From UBA8389 sp942493385 (lineage in GTDB: Bacteria; Bacteroidota; Bacteroidia; Bacteroidales; UBA1402): 64,000 bases of DNA. Shown here piece after piece: positions 9,468-18,572 of this stretch. A program made the translations under genes and the position numbers. The stretch spans positions 806,001 through 870,000 of the forward strand of contig OW818699.1 in NCBI GenBank assembly GCA_942493385.1, written 5' to 3'. Under the pieces are notes generated by a model that worked only from the letters and a program-made list of their open reading frames with translations, had not been told where the DNA came from and did not search any database. Numbering within the stretch: position 1 is the first letter of the stretch; the number at the start of each line of letters is the position of its first letter.

Positions 9468-12311
9468 ATGAGAAAAAAAAACAAATTACTTGTATTTTTT
9501 GGTTTGCTTAGTATTTTCGCCAGTGCCCAAAAGCCTACAGTTAAGGTGGACATCAACATGGAGGGGCGTTCGGAAACCGAAGTCAATCAAGCTGGTTACA
9601 CACCATGGTATATAGCTCGGGTTCATGAAGCCTCCATCACGGTTTCAGGGATCACCTTCGCTTTGTCTGCCACTGCACCTTCTGCCACCACCACCATGCG
9701 TGCCAGTTGGTCTAAAGCACTGGTGCAGTCTCCCTATTTTACGCGTCTGGTCAGTGACGGAATCAAGATTGACAACGATACGTTATTAAAGTACCCTGGA
9801 ATGGGCGCCGATATGGAATTGCGAATTTCAGGTTTGGCAGTTGGAATGCACACCATTCAAACCTACCACAATATTTGGGAAGATACTACGACCGTCAACC
9901 ATTGTCCCATCAACATCTATGTGAACGGAATTTTGGTGCATAGTAAAATAAAACGCTCGGTTAAGGTTACAAAAAACACCGATGCCACGGTATTGCTTTC
10001 TGTCTTGAATGTCACCCAAGCCAATCAAGAAATGGTCATTAAGATTGAGTCCGTCAAAGATTTTAAGGCGAATGTCGGCAAAACAACCGATTTGAACGTA
10101 TGCATCAACGCCTTTGAATTGAATGCCGATGATGCTTCCAAACAAGCACGAAATCCGCTGCCGGATGATGCCGACATGCATACCAATGCTGACAGTGGCT
10201 TTTTTAATTTGCAGTGGAAGTCGGCAGTCAATGAGCTGACATTGAACCATACGCTTTATTTTGGAACAGATTCTACCACCGTGGTCAATGCTTTAAGTAA
10301 TAACGCTCAGATTTGCAAAGGTGTGTTGCCACTGTCACAGCTTTCGTACCGGGTCGAAAACTTGAACAACCTGACTACCTATTATTGGAGGGTTGATCAG
10401 ACCGATTCGACGGGATTGACCACTAAGGGCAAAGTATGGAGTTTCCGTCCCAGGCATTTGGCTTTCAGAGGTGCCGAGGGTTATGGCCGTTACGCCATTG
10501 GTGGCCGTGGGGGCGTAGTGGTTGAAGTAACCAATCTGAACGATGCAGGTCCTGGAAGTTTTCGGGAAGCAGTCACCAATAAGGTTGGCCCGCGCACCAT
10601 CGTTTTCAATGTATCTGGAATCATCGTGCTTCAATCGCGTTTGGTTGTTAGTGACCGTTACGTAACCATCGCAGGCCAGACAGCTCCGGGGAAAGGTATT
10701 TGCTTGCGTGCTGCTCCTTTTGGGGTTGGAAGCGACTGCATTTGTCGATTCATTCGTTCCCGACTTGGTGCGGGAGCTACGTACGATGGGTTGGGGATGG
10801 CCGGTGCAAAATACAGCATCACAGACCACTGTTCAATGAGCTGGACCATTGATGAAGCCTTCAGCTCACGTGGCGCTTACAACATGACGTTGCAGCGATC
10901 GATGATTTCGGAAGCGCTTAACATTGCAGGGCATGTCAATTATCCTGAAGGAACGGCTCATGGTTATGCTGCTACAATTGGCGGTGACATCGGATCTTTT
11001 CATCACAATTTGCTCGCGCATTGTACTGGACGTAATTGGAGCCTCGGTGGAGGTTTGGATGGAAACGGTTATTATTCCGGACGATTGGATATCTTCAACA
11101 ATGTCGTTTATAACTGGGGTGGCCGTGCCACGGACGGCGGTGCTATGGAAGTCAATTTTGTAAACAACTACTACAAGGAAGGCGCAGCTACATCGCAACA
11201 CACCATATTGAAAGCACAATTGGAAGGCACAGGAAAAGGAAGCCAGAGTTATTATTTTGCAGGAAATGTGTTGCAAAATCCAAGTGGAACGATAGCCTGT
11301 GACGGAACGGATAACACTTGTTCACGAACGTATGTGACTTCAAACGGCCAAGTGGTGAACTGGACCGTTTTTGTGGATAAACCGTTTTTCCCTTCATTCG
11401 CCACAGTCGAATCGGCCAAAGATGCCTACAAGTCGGTGTTGTCCGATGTGGGTTGCACCATGCCCATTTTTGATGATCACGACCAGCGAATCGTCCGTGA
11501 AACATTGGGTGGAACCTTCACTTATACTGGAAGCCTTTCAAAAAAGGGCGGCATCATTGATTCCCAGAACGAAGCTGGTGGCTATGAAGACTACCCGGAA
11601 GAATCCCGTCCTGCTAACTTTGACACCGATCACGATGGCTTGCCAAACTGGTGGGAAACGCTTCACGGCAGTAATCCACAATCTGCAGCCAACGATTTTT
11701 CTGACGCCAATGCCGATTTGAATAAGGACGGTTATACGGCGCTGGAAGATTATTTGGAATGGATGTCCGTACCGCATTACCATATTGCCGAAAACGTGAA
11801 AGACTCCATTGATTTGGCTCCTATGACAGCTGGATATGTGAATCCCATTTTAGGTACGGTCAGCTCGCAAAATGTAACCGTGAGTTACGTTGGAAAAACG
11901 GCCGTAGTGACACCTCAAGCAGGCGTTACAGGAATCAAGTATGTAGAAGTCAAAATGACCGATGCCGAAAATTCATCCATGACTAGAACCATCGGTTTGT
12001 GTGTAAGTGATGTGTTGGCTTCTGTCAAAGAAACGGCTTATGGTGCGCAGTCCAGAATGCTGGTGTATCCTGGTAGTTTTAGCAGTCAATTCACTTTTGA
12101 GGCAAATATGGATCAGGTAAAGTCGGTAACATTGGTATTGCGTGATTTGAGGGGACAAGAAATGATCCGAAAAGATTTTGATCTCCAGTACGGAAACTCC
12201 AAATTGCAGTTTCAATGTCCGGCCAATTTGGCGTCACAAATGTATTTCGTGGAAATGATCGACCGACAGACTGGTTTCAAGTACGACGTGCAACGTGTCG
12301 TAAAAAACTAA
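9468..12311 (+). CDS. Large PL1-family pectate lyase with N-terminal binding domains, T9SS-sorted
   Basis: A 947-residue protein. The ATG at 9468 gives MRKKNKLLVFFGLLSIFASAQ, a clean signal peptide; the TTG at 9453 is upstream noise. Residues about 20-220 resemble a malectin/carbohydrate-binding beta-sandwich, followed by an FN3-like segment to about 325 (LTTYYWRVDQTDSTG). The PL1 lyase runs from about 333 (FRGAEGYGRYAIGGRGG, VTIAGQTAPGKGICLRA, DHCSMSWTIDEAF, FHHNLLAHCTGRN). A Ca2+-loop segment DTDHDGLPNWWE is near 719 and a T9SS domain occupies the last 75 residues. It probably binds and cleaves homogalacturonan at the surface. It has its own copy of the locus promoter and is followed by an unrelated Smr-domain gene. 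Confidence 0.87.
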   Translation: MRKKNKLLVFFGLLSIFASAQKPTVKVDINMEGRSETEVNQAGYTPWYIARVHEASITVSGITFALSATAPSATTTMRASWSKALVQSPYFTRLVSDGIKIDNDTLLKYPGMGADMELRISGLAVGMHTIQTYHNIWEDTTTVNHCPINIYVNGILVHSKIKRSVKVTKNTDATVLLSVLNVTQANQEMVIKIESVKDFKANVGKTTDLNVCINAFELNADDASKQARNPLPDDADMHTNADSGFFNLQWKSAVNELTLNHTLYFGTDSTTVVNALSNNAQICKGVLPLSQLSYRVENLNNLTTYYWRVDQTDSTGLTTKGKVWSFRPRHLAFRGAEGYGRYAIGGRGGVVVEVTNLNDAGPGSFREAVTNKVGPRTIVFNVSGIIVLQSRLVVSDRYVTIAGQTAPGKGICLRAAPFGVGSDCICRFIRSRLGAGATYDGLGMAGAKYSITDHCSMSWTIDEAFSSRGAYNMTLQRSMISEALNIAGHVNYPEGTAHGYAATIGGDIGSFHHNLLAHCTGRNWSLGGGLDGNGYYSGRLDIFNNVVYNWGGRATDGGAMEVNFVNNYYKEGAATSQHTILKAQLEGTGKGSQSYYFAGNVLQNPSGTIACDGTDNTCSRTYVTSNGQVVNWTVFVDKPFFPSFATVESAKDAYKSVLSDVGCTMPIFDDHDQRIVRETLGGTFTYTGSLSKKGGIIDSQNEAGGYEDYPEESRPANFDTDHDGLPNWWETLHGSNPQSAANDFSDANADLNKDGYTALEDYLEWMSVPHYHIAENVKDSIDLAPMTAGYVNPILGTVSSQNVTVSYVGKTAVVTPQAGVTGIKYVEVKMTDAENSSMTRTIGLCVSDVLASVKETAYGAQSRMLVYPGSFSSQFTFEANMDQVKSVTLVLRDLRGQEMIRKDFDLQYGNSKLQFQCPANLASQMYFVEMIDRQTGFKYDVQRVVKN

Positions 12312-12350
12312 AAATCTGTACAGATAGTCGTTTAGCTGTCCGGCAATGGT

Positions 12351-12358
12351 TACCTTTG
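12351..12358 (+). promoter_or_regulatory. -7 element of the Smr-domain gene
   Basis: TACCTTTG is a perfect TAnnTTTG match, 24 bp before the ATG at 12383. It lies downstream of the PL1b stop, so the Smr gene has its own promoter and need not follow pectin induction. Confidence 0.55.
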
Positions 12359-12382
12359 CCGGACAGTAATTTTTTTACGACG

Positions 12383-13414
12383 ATGGAACTCAAGATTGGC
12401 GATAAGGTCCGGTTCATGGACGCAGTAGGTGGTGGCACGATCACTGCTTTTAAAGGCAAGGACATGGTGATGGTACTCGAAGAGGACGGTTTTGAAACAC
12501 CGGTACTCAAAAGGCAATGTGTGGTGATTGATACGACACCGAAGCCGACGATAACCAAACCCGCTATTGTAGTTACGCCTTCACCTGTCGCACCGAAGCC
12601 GATTCAACCAAAACAAGCCGAGACCCGTGCCGGTGAAATTTTGAATGTGAGCCTCGCTTATCTGCCTGCAGAAGGGAAGTCTTTTCAGGAATCCCAATTT
12701 GAATGCTACCTGATCAACGAGAGCAATTACACGCTGATGTTCAATTATGCTTCTTGCAGTGGAAAAACCTGGACCAGCCGTTTCGCAGGTACGATCGAAC
12801 CCAATTCGAAGCTTTTCATCGAAGAATTCGGCCGGGAAGTGGTGAATGACCTGGAAAAAATTTGCCTGCAATTTCTTGCTTACAAACCCGGATCCTTCTA
12901 TACTTTTAAAAACAGTTTCTCGGTGGAAATCCGACTTGATACCGTCAAATTCTATAAAGTCCATTGCTTCCGAGAGAACGAGTTTTTTGACGAAGATGCG
13001 TTGATTGTGCCAGTCATTTCCAACGATAACGCAGAAAAAAGCTTGCTTATTGAACCGGAGGATATCAAAAAAGCACTGTTCGACAAAATGCCGGAGAAAC
13101 CCAAAGGCTCCCAACCGCTACCTCCAAAAAGCGGACCGTTGGAAGTTGACCTACACATTGACAGCTTGCTCGATTCGACTTCTGGGATGGACAATTCAGC
13201 CATACTGAACCATCAATTGGATGCTTTCAGAAAGGTAATGGACGAAAACCGAAACAAAAAGGGCGTGAAAATCGTTTTTATTCACGGGAAAGGCGACGGC
13301 GTATTGCGTTCGGCCATCGTGAAAGAATTGCAGGCGAAATACAAGACTTGTCGTTACCAGGACGCTTCATTCCGTGAATATGGATTTGGCGCCACGATGG
13401 TCATCATAAGCTAG
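12383..13414 (+). CDS. DUF2027 and Smr-domain protein
   Basis: A 343-residue cytoplasmic protein starting MELKIGDKVRFMDAVGGG. This ATG lies just behind a perfect -7 element, so the longer frame from 12215, which overlaps the lyase gene, is rejected. The N-terminal KOW-like segment and middle beta-region match Bacteroidota DUF2027 proteins, with a Pro-rich linker near residues 50-75. The C-terminal 90 residues are an Smr domain (LEVDLHIDSL, HGKGDGVLRSAI). Smr domains bind or cleave nucleic acid, including MutS2-type branched DNA and collided-ribosome mRNA. The role of this Bacteroidota version is not established. It is a housekeeping-type gene sitting between two pectin-locus operons, each with the shared promoter module. 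Confidence 0.85.
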   Translation: MELKIGDKVRFMDAVGGGTITAFKGKDMVMVLEEDGFETPVLKRQCVVIDTTPKPTITKPAIVVTPSPVAPKPIQPKQAETRAGEILNVSLAYLPAEGKSFQESQFECYLINESNYTLMFNYASCSGKTWTSRFAGTIEPNSKLFIEEFGREVVNDLEKICLQFLAYKPGSFYTFKNSFSVEIRLDTVKFYKVHCFRENEFFDEDALIVPVISNDNAEKSLLIEPEDIKKALFDKMPEKPKGSQPLPPKSGPLEVDLHIDSLLDSTSGMDNSAILNHQLDAFRKVMDENRNKKGVKIVFIHGKGDGVLRSAIVKELQAKYKTCRYQDASFREYGFGATMVIIS

Positions 13415-13457
13415 AACCTCTTTTTCGTATCATTCTTGGCATTAATTATTCAGTGAA

Positions 13458-13582
13458 TTATTAATACTATAATTTGACCAAAAATTCCCTATTTTTTGTT
13501 AAATTTAAAGGTATACTTGCAATCTGAAACAGCACAGATTAGCACAGTATAGATACATATATAAACCTTAAAGTCCTTTATA
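13458..13582 (+). promoter_or_regulatory. Shared pectin-locus promoter/leader, copy 3 (lipoprotein-SusC-SusD)
   Basis: AATTCCC is at 13483, TTTG follows at the same offset as in the other copies, and a -7-like TATACTTG is at 13512-13519. The 30 bases at 13523-13552 are identical to 9408-9437, including the doubled AGCACAG. The alignment continues to the start codon, where both genes also begin ATGAGAAAA. Confidence 0.7.
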
Positions 13583-15115
13583 ATGAGAAAACAATCGTTT
13601 TTTAAATGTAGTAGAACGTATGGATTTCTAATAGTAGCGTTTATGTTGCTATTAGGGAGCTGTGCACAAGGTTATTTATCACCGGATGGCTTTGATGTCG
13701 GTGTAAATAACCAGCAAGTGATAACACCTACTGCTGACTCTGTTCGTTTTGTGGTGAACACTGAAGGAACTGCTGCCACCATCTCGTGGCCTATTGTATA
13801 TGGTGCTAAAGGGTCTGAGGTAACATTTGAAAATGTGGACAACCCTGATTCGGCCTATGTTATTGATAATTATTCCAATACATTGGTAGATGGAAGTAGA
13901 ATGACTGTAACTGTAGCCGAGGATTCAAGATACAAATTGACCATCCGGTCATTAGGAGATCCGAAGCGAGGAAATACGGATGATCCGAATACCATAGTTG
14001 TAAATTTTAGCACATTGGTTCCTGCTATTGCCACTATTCCTGATGGTTCCGACATCTATACGTTTATACAGGATTCGGTGAAAAAGGATACTACATTTGG
14101 CCAAATCCCCAAAGAAGTAGCTATCGAATTGGTAGCCGGTGGCAACTATACGTTGAGTGGTCCTATTGACTTTGCCGGACAGAAACTAACATTTCGTGGC
14201 GATAAGGTAAAAAGAGCAGAAGTAAAAGTGACAGGAACTGGTGGTCTTTTAACCTATTCGGGCTTGAAAATCAAATTCATCAATTTTGATATGTCTGAAA
14301 GTACTGCAACTTCGTTTATTTCTATGACTTCTGCCAATTTACCGGTAACAATAAGGAGTCAGAATTTGGGATATACACGTGCAGGTAGTCCCATCAATGA
14401 TATTTATATTGTTCAAGATCCAATTTACATTGCCAATTGCTGGTTTAAGGATTTGCCAAATTCTTTTTTATATGATAACGGAATAACGTGTGCTTATTGG
14501 CATTTTGTAATTACGGATTGCATTGTGCAAATGAGAAATGTAGGCACTTCTCCATTTATAAATTTGCAATCCAGAGGACGTGCCATTAAGAATATTACGG
14601 TTCAGAACAGTACGTTGTTCAATACGGTGGATTGTAGTGCGTATTTTATGCGTTACAGCAATTCCTCCAATTCCAACCCACAGAAGATTTTTGGTGACAT
14701 GAGCAGTTACTACAGTAGTACAAGTATTACTTTTTCCAAAGCCACACTCAGTAAGACCTACAATAGACAGCAATTTGCCAATAACTTTAACGGTACCGGT
14801 ATGACCGTTAACGTTGATCATTGTATTTTCTATGATTGTTATGAGCCTGTTAGGAGGGTGTTTTCCATCGGCGCAATGAAGACTTTCAAATTTAATTTTT
14901 GGTATAACGTTACAAATCCAACGCAGAATACATCTGAACCTACAAGAACAGATAATTCTGGTGCACCGTTTGCCTCTCTTTACGATCCTAGATTTGTGGG
15001 TGATGTTAATCAATCGCTTGACTTCTCTCTTCCTAACGGTGGTGTTGACTTTAAACCGACCGAATACGAAGTACTATCAAATATGGGTGGTGATCCCCGA
15101 TGGCTTACAAAATGA
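13583..15115 (+). CDS. DUF4957/DUF5123-type surface lipoprotein
   Basis: A 510-residue lipoprotein. The lipobox LLGSC places the acylated cysteine at residue 27. An Ig/FN3-like region (residues about 40-150, FVVNTEGTAATISWP) is followed by a right-handed beta-helix (ITVQNSTLFN, NVDHCIFYDCYEP). This arrangement is typical of DUF4957/DUF5123 proteins that accompany SusC/SusD in Bacteroidota pectin loci. The helix resembles polysaccharide lyases, but I do not see PL1 or PL9 catalytic motifs, so it may bind pectin rather than cleave it. It precedes SusC by 30 bp in the same operon and carries the shared promoter copy 3. The function stays inferred from context. Confidence 0.75.
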   Translation: MRKQSFFKCSRTYGFLIVAFMLLLGSCAQGYLSPDGFDVGVNNQQVITPTADSVRFVVNTEGTAATISWPIVYGAKGSEVTFENVDNPDSAYVIDNYSNTLVDGSRMTVTVAEDSRYKLTIRSLGDPKRGNTDDPNTIVVNFSTLVPAIATIPDGSDIYTFIQDSVKKDTTFGQIPKEVAIELVAGGNYTLSGPIDFAGQKLTFRGDKVKRAEVKVTGTGGLLTYSGLKIKFINFDMSESTATSFISMTSANLPVTIRSQNLGYTRAGSPINDIYIVQDPIYIANCWFKDLPNSFLYDNGITCAYWHFVITDCIVQMRNVGTSPFINLQSRGRAIKNITVQNSTLFNTVDCSAYFMRYSNSSNSNPQKIFGDMSSYYSSTSITFSKATLSKTYNRQQFANNFNGTGMTVNVDHCIFYDCYEPVRRVFSIGAMKTFKFNFWYNVTNPTQNTSEPTRTDNSGAPFASLYDPRFVGDVNQSLDFSLPNGGVDFKPTEYEVLSNMGGDPRWLTK

Positions 15116-15145
15116 GAAAATTAATTAATAGATAGAACGTATCCC

Positions 15146-18100
15146 ATGAATAAAAAATATTTGATTTTAAATATTTGCTTGCTGCTTTTAACATGTTTGT
15201 CATTGCCGGCAATTGCTCAGAAACAGGTTACTACCGGAGCAGCAACTATAACCGTGTCAGGTGTGGTGATTGATGAGAATGGCGATCCTTGTATTGCGGC
15301 TGTCGTAACCCTTGTTGGGAATTCATCCAAGGTAGCTATAACCGATCTAGAAGGAAAGTTCACGATGGCAGTACCTCCACTAGCCAAATTGAAAGTTACG
15401 TATATTGGATACGAACCTCAGGTAATAACGAATCTAAACAATCCCAAAATTTTGATGAAACTAGCATCTAAGATGTTAGATGAGGTTGTAAGTGTAGGCT
15501 ATGGTTCAGTGAAGGGTAAAAACATAACGGGTGCCGTTGAAATTATAAAAGCGGATGAGTTGAAAGACCTTTCTGTAAGTAACTTGTCGGAGGCTCTTAT
15601 TGCTATTTCTCCTTCTGTTCACGTTGATATGCCGAATACAGGTCGTCCGGGTCAAACCGCAAGCATAACCATTCGTCAGGCTAGAAATGCCGTGGCTTTG
15701 GTGCCTACAGGTTTAGATGCAGGTGGTAAACCTATTGGAGGTGATGCAAACCCAGCACCATTATTTGTAATTGATGATTTCATCAGTAATGAAGAGAGTT
15801 TCAATAACCTGGATATTGATGAAGTGGAGACCATTACCATCTTAAAAGATGCATCAGCTGCTGTTTATGGAGCATACGGTGCTTACGGTGTTATTCTTGT
15901 TAAAACCAAAAGAGGACAGCAGGGAACTCCGAAAATATCGTATACTGGGCAATTTGGTTATACCGATGCCATTCAACATGCCAATATGTTGAATGCATAT
16001 GATTACGGACTCATTTATAATGCTGCCCGAGGGTCTAACACAGGCCAAAAAGAATCGGCCGCCGATGATAAGTTGCTGGATTATTTCCAGGCTGACGAGT
16101 TGAATGCAATGAAGAATACAAATTATAATTTGCTCGACAGATATTGGTCTTCTTCATTGACACAACGCCACAGCGTCAATGTGAGTGGTGGTAATGAAAA
16201 AGCGACGTATTTTGCTGGTGTGTCTCATTATACCGAAGATGGTAATATCGGTAAACTCGATTACAATCGTTGGAACTATCGTGCCGGTTTACAAGCTTAC
16301 GTTTCAAAATGGGTCAGAGCGGATTTAAGTCTATCAGGCGATGACTCATCCAAAGATTCCCACATGTCAAGTTCTGGTGGCAGCGGAAGTGAGGAGGATT
16401 ATCTTTATATGTTGAAGAATCCACCTTATGTTCCTGACCAGATTGGTGATTATCCGGTCTATCACTCCGGAATGCAGAATAGTCCGTCGTTCAGCAACTA
16501 TTACAATTATCAGAGTTTGTATCGTTCACAAAATGACCGTTTGCAATCATCAAATTCTATGTCAATTCAAGCTTCGCTGGAACACGATTTCACCTGGTTT
16601 AAGCCTTTGACGGGTTTGCGCTTGAGGTTAACTTATGCTAAGAATGTAAGTAATGATGGGCAAAACGATATTCGTATGTCAAATACCGTTTATCGCGTAA
16701 AGAATCGGGGAGGATCGGGTTCTCACCTTTATGTTACTGATCCATCACTCGTTATTGATAAAGATTCTACCGTTGATTATGACAAAACGACCTTGGAAGG
16801 ATTCCATTATACGGATTTTGAGAATTTTGAGAAACGTGTATTGAACGATGGTCAGAGTTCCAGCATAAGTCGTACCATGTCTAGAGCTGACAGTTATCAA
16901 TTAAACATGATGCTTACGTATGCTCGTGACTTTAAAGATCATCATGTTAATGGATCATTTTCCATAGAAAAGAGTGAAGCTGAGTCAGAAAATGTGCAGG
17001 CAAGCGGTACCGCTCCATTGTCATTCACCGATGGTCAGTCTGCTACGCTTTCAGATGCTTCCGTAAAAACTGTTAGCTGGTCACGCAGCGAAGGTGGAAG
17101 TTTGTCGTATATCGGTCGCTTGAATTACTCCTATACCAACAAGTATTTGTTCCAGTTCCTGTTTCGTGCACAAGCTTCTACAAAATTTGCTCCTGAAAAT
17201 TATTGGGGTGTATTCCCAAGTGTGTCTGTTGGTTGGATCATGTCAGAAGAGAACTGGTTCGATCAAATAAAATCAGGAGTTGATTATTTGAAATTCCGTG
17301 CTTCTTTCGGGCTCATGGGGCGTGATAATGTAGAGGCCTGGCGTTGGTTGCAGCTATACAATTATAATGAATACGGAAGTGCCATTTTTGGTACCGATCC
17401 TACCATCATCTCTGCCCGTTCCTTTCAACTTCCTGAAAAATCAGGAACCAATCCTAATTTGCGCTGGGACAAGAACTATAAATCCAATTTTGGTATTGAT
17501 GCAAGTATGTTGGATAATCGCCTTTCCATTACTTTTGATACATATTACGATATGGCGCGCGAGATGTTTGACTATCCATCAACTGTTACATTACCGGGTA
17601 CAGTAGGTATTTACGCTGCTCCTGAAAATTTTGGAAGAATGGATACGTATGGTGCCGAAATTCAGTTGGGATGGAGGCAACACTTCGCTACTAATTCCTA
17701 TCTGAATTTGAAACTAGGTACGGGATATGATGATAATAAGGTCCTTGAAACCAGTTGGGATGCAGATCCTACATTTACTTCCAAGGTCTATGGTGAACGT
17801 GTCGATCGTGGTCTTTGGGGGCTTTCATGTTTGGGAATGTTCAGAAGTTATCAACAGATTGAAGAGTATTTCAGCAAATTTCACATCACCAATTATTTAG
17901 GTCTTACCCAGGCAAATGTACATCCGGGGATGTTGATTTATGAAGATATTCGCGGCCCGAAAGATGCAAATGGTAATTATTCAGCTCCTGACGGAGTCAT
18001 TCAAACAGCCACTGATGTTGTGAAGATTTCCAATCGTGGCAACAATCCATATAATCTCAATGGGAACATCAATTTGGTAGTTAAGCAATTTTCGGTAAAC

Positions 18101-18559
18101 GCAACATTTCAAGCAGAATGGGGTGCCTATACCATGTATCCTTCATCACTTCGAGGTGAGTCCTATGGAAAAATGGAAACTACCAATATCTCCAGTATGT
18201 GGAAAGATATGTACGTTTATAATGATGTCCAGAATTCAAAAGGTGATATTCTAGCCTATTCCAACCGAAATGGTATATATCCCAACATCCGCTATTCAAG
18301 TCAGAATAGTGTAGCTTCTACCTTCTGGAGAGTTCCGGCAACTCAGATCTATTTACGAAACATTAGCGTTGCCTATACGTTACCTAAGAAATGGATAAAA
18401 CAAGCAGGTATGAGTAGTGTGCGCATCAATGCAACTTGCCAGAACGCATTTAGTTTTTACAATGCACTTCCTCATGACGTTTGGGACGAATTTGCGGGAA
18501 GTTATGGTAGTTATCCTATCACACGTAAGATTACAATGGGAGTAAATGTTTCATTCTAA
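15146..18559 (+). CDS. SusC/RagA-type TonB-dependent outer-membrane transporter
   Basis: A 1137-residue protein with a signal peptide ending near AIAQ. A carboxypeptidase-D-regulatory-like domain (VSGVVIDENGDPCIAAVV) precedes a TonB-box-like LDEVVSVGYG near residue 115. The plug domain follows (ISPSVHVDMPNTGRPGQ, DDFISNEESF, ILKDASAAVYGAYGAYGVI). The rest is a 22-strand-type barrel ending in ITMGVNVSF, a good outer-membrane C-terminus. It should import oligogalacturonides released by the neighbouring lyases, powered by TonB. SusD starts 13 bp downstream. Substrate is inferred from the locus, not from the transporter itself. Confidence 0.93.
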   Translation: MNKKYLILNICLLLLTCLSLPAIAQKQVTTGAATITVSGVVIDENGDPCIAAVVTLVGNSSKVAITDLEGKFTMAVPPLAKLKVTYIGYEPQVITNLNNPKILMKLASKMLDEVVSVGYGSVKGKNITGAVEIIKADELKDLSVSNLSEALIAISPSVHVDMPNTGRPGQTASITIRQARNAVALVPTGLDAGGKPIGGDANPAPLFVIDDFISNEESFNNLDIDEVETITILKDASAAVYGAYGAYGVILVKTKRGQQGTPKISYTGQFGYTDAIQHANMLNAYDYGLIYNAARGSNTGQKESAADDKLLDYFQADELNAMKNTNYNLLDRYWSSSLTQRHSVNVSGGNEKATYFAGVSHYTEDGNIGKLDYNRWNYRAGLQAYVSKWVRADLSLSGDDSSKDSHMSSSGGSGSEEDYLYMLKNPPYVPDQIGDYPVYHSGMQNSPSFSNYYNYQSLYRSQNDRLQSSNSMSIQASLEHDFTWFKPLTGLRLRLTYAKNVSNDGQNDIRMSNTVYRVKNRGGSGSHLYVTDPSLVIDKDSTVDYDKTTLEGFHYTDFENFEKRVLNDGQSSSISRTMSRADSYQLNMMLTYARDFKDHHVNGSFSIEKSEAESENVQASGTAPLSFTDGQSATLSDASVKTVSWSRSEGGSLSYIGRLNYSYTNKYLFQFLFRAQASTKFAPENYWGVFPSVSVGWIMSEENWFDQIKSGVDYLKFRASFGLMGRDNVEAWRWLQLYNYNEYGSAIFGTDPTIISARSFQLPEKSGTNPNLRWDKNYKSNFGIDASMLDNRLSITFDTYYDMAREMFDYPSTVTLPGTVGIYAAPENFGRMDTYGAEIQLGWRQHFATNSYLNLKLGTGYDDNKVLETSWDADPTFTSKVYGERVDRGLWGLSCLGMFRSYQQIEEYFSKFHITNYLGLTQANVHPGMLIYEDIRGPKDANGNYSAPDGVIQTATDVVKISNRGNNPYNLNGNINLVVKQFSVNATFQAEWGAYTMYPSSLRGESYGKMETTNISSMWKDMYVYNDVQNSKGDILAYSNRNGIYPNIRYSSQNSVASTFWRVPATQIYLRNISVAYTLPKKWIKQAGMSSVRINATCQNAFSFYNALPHDVWDEFAGSYGSYPITRKITMGVNVSF

Positions 18560-18572
18560 ATACGATAAAATA

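Noticed and set aside
12215..12382. Upstream extension of the Smr-domain gene
   Set aside because: It overlaps the PL1b coding sequence and crosses a perfect -7 element; the family start is at 12383.
13583..15115. Calling the DUF4957/DUF5123 lipoprotein a third pectate lyase type
   Set aside because: It has the beta-helix pattern but none of the PL1 or PL9 catalytic motifs seen in its neighbours.
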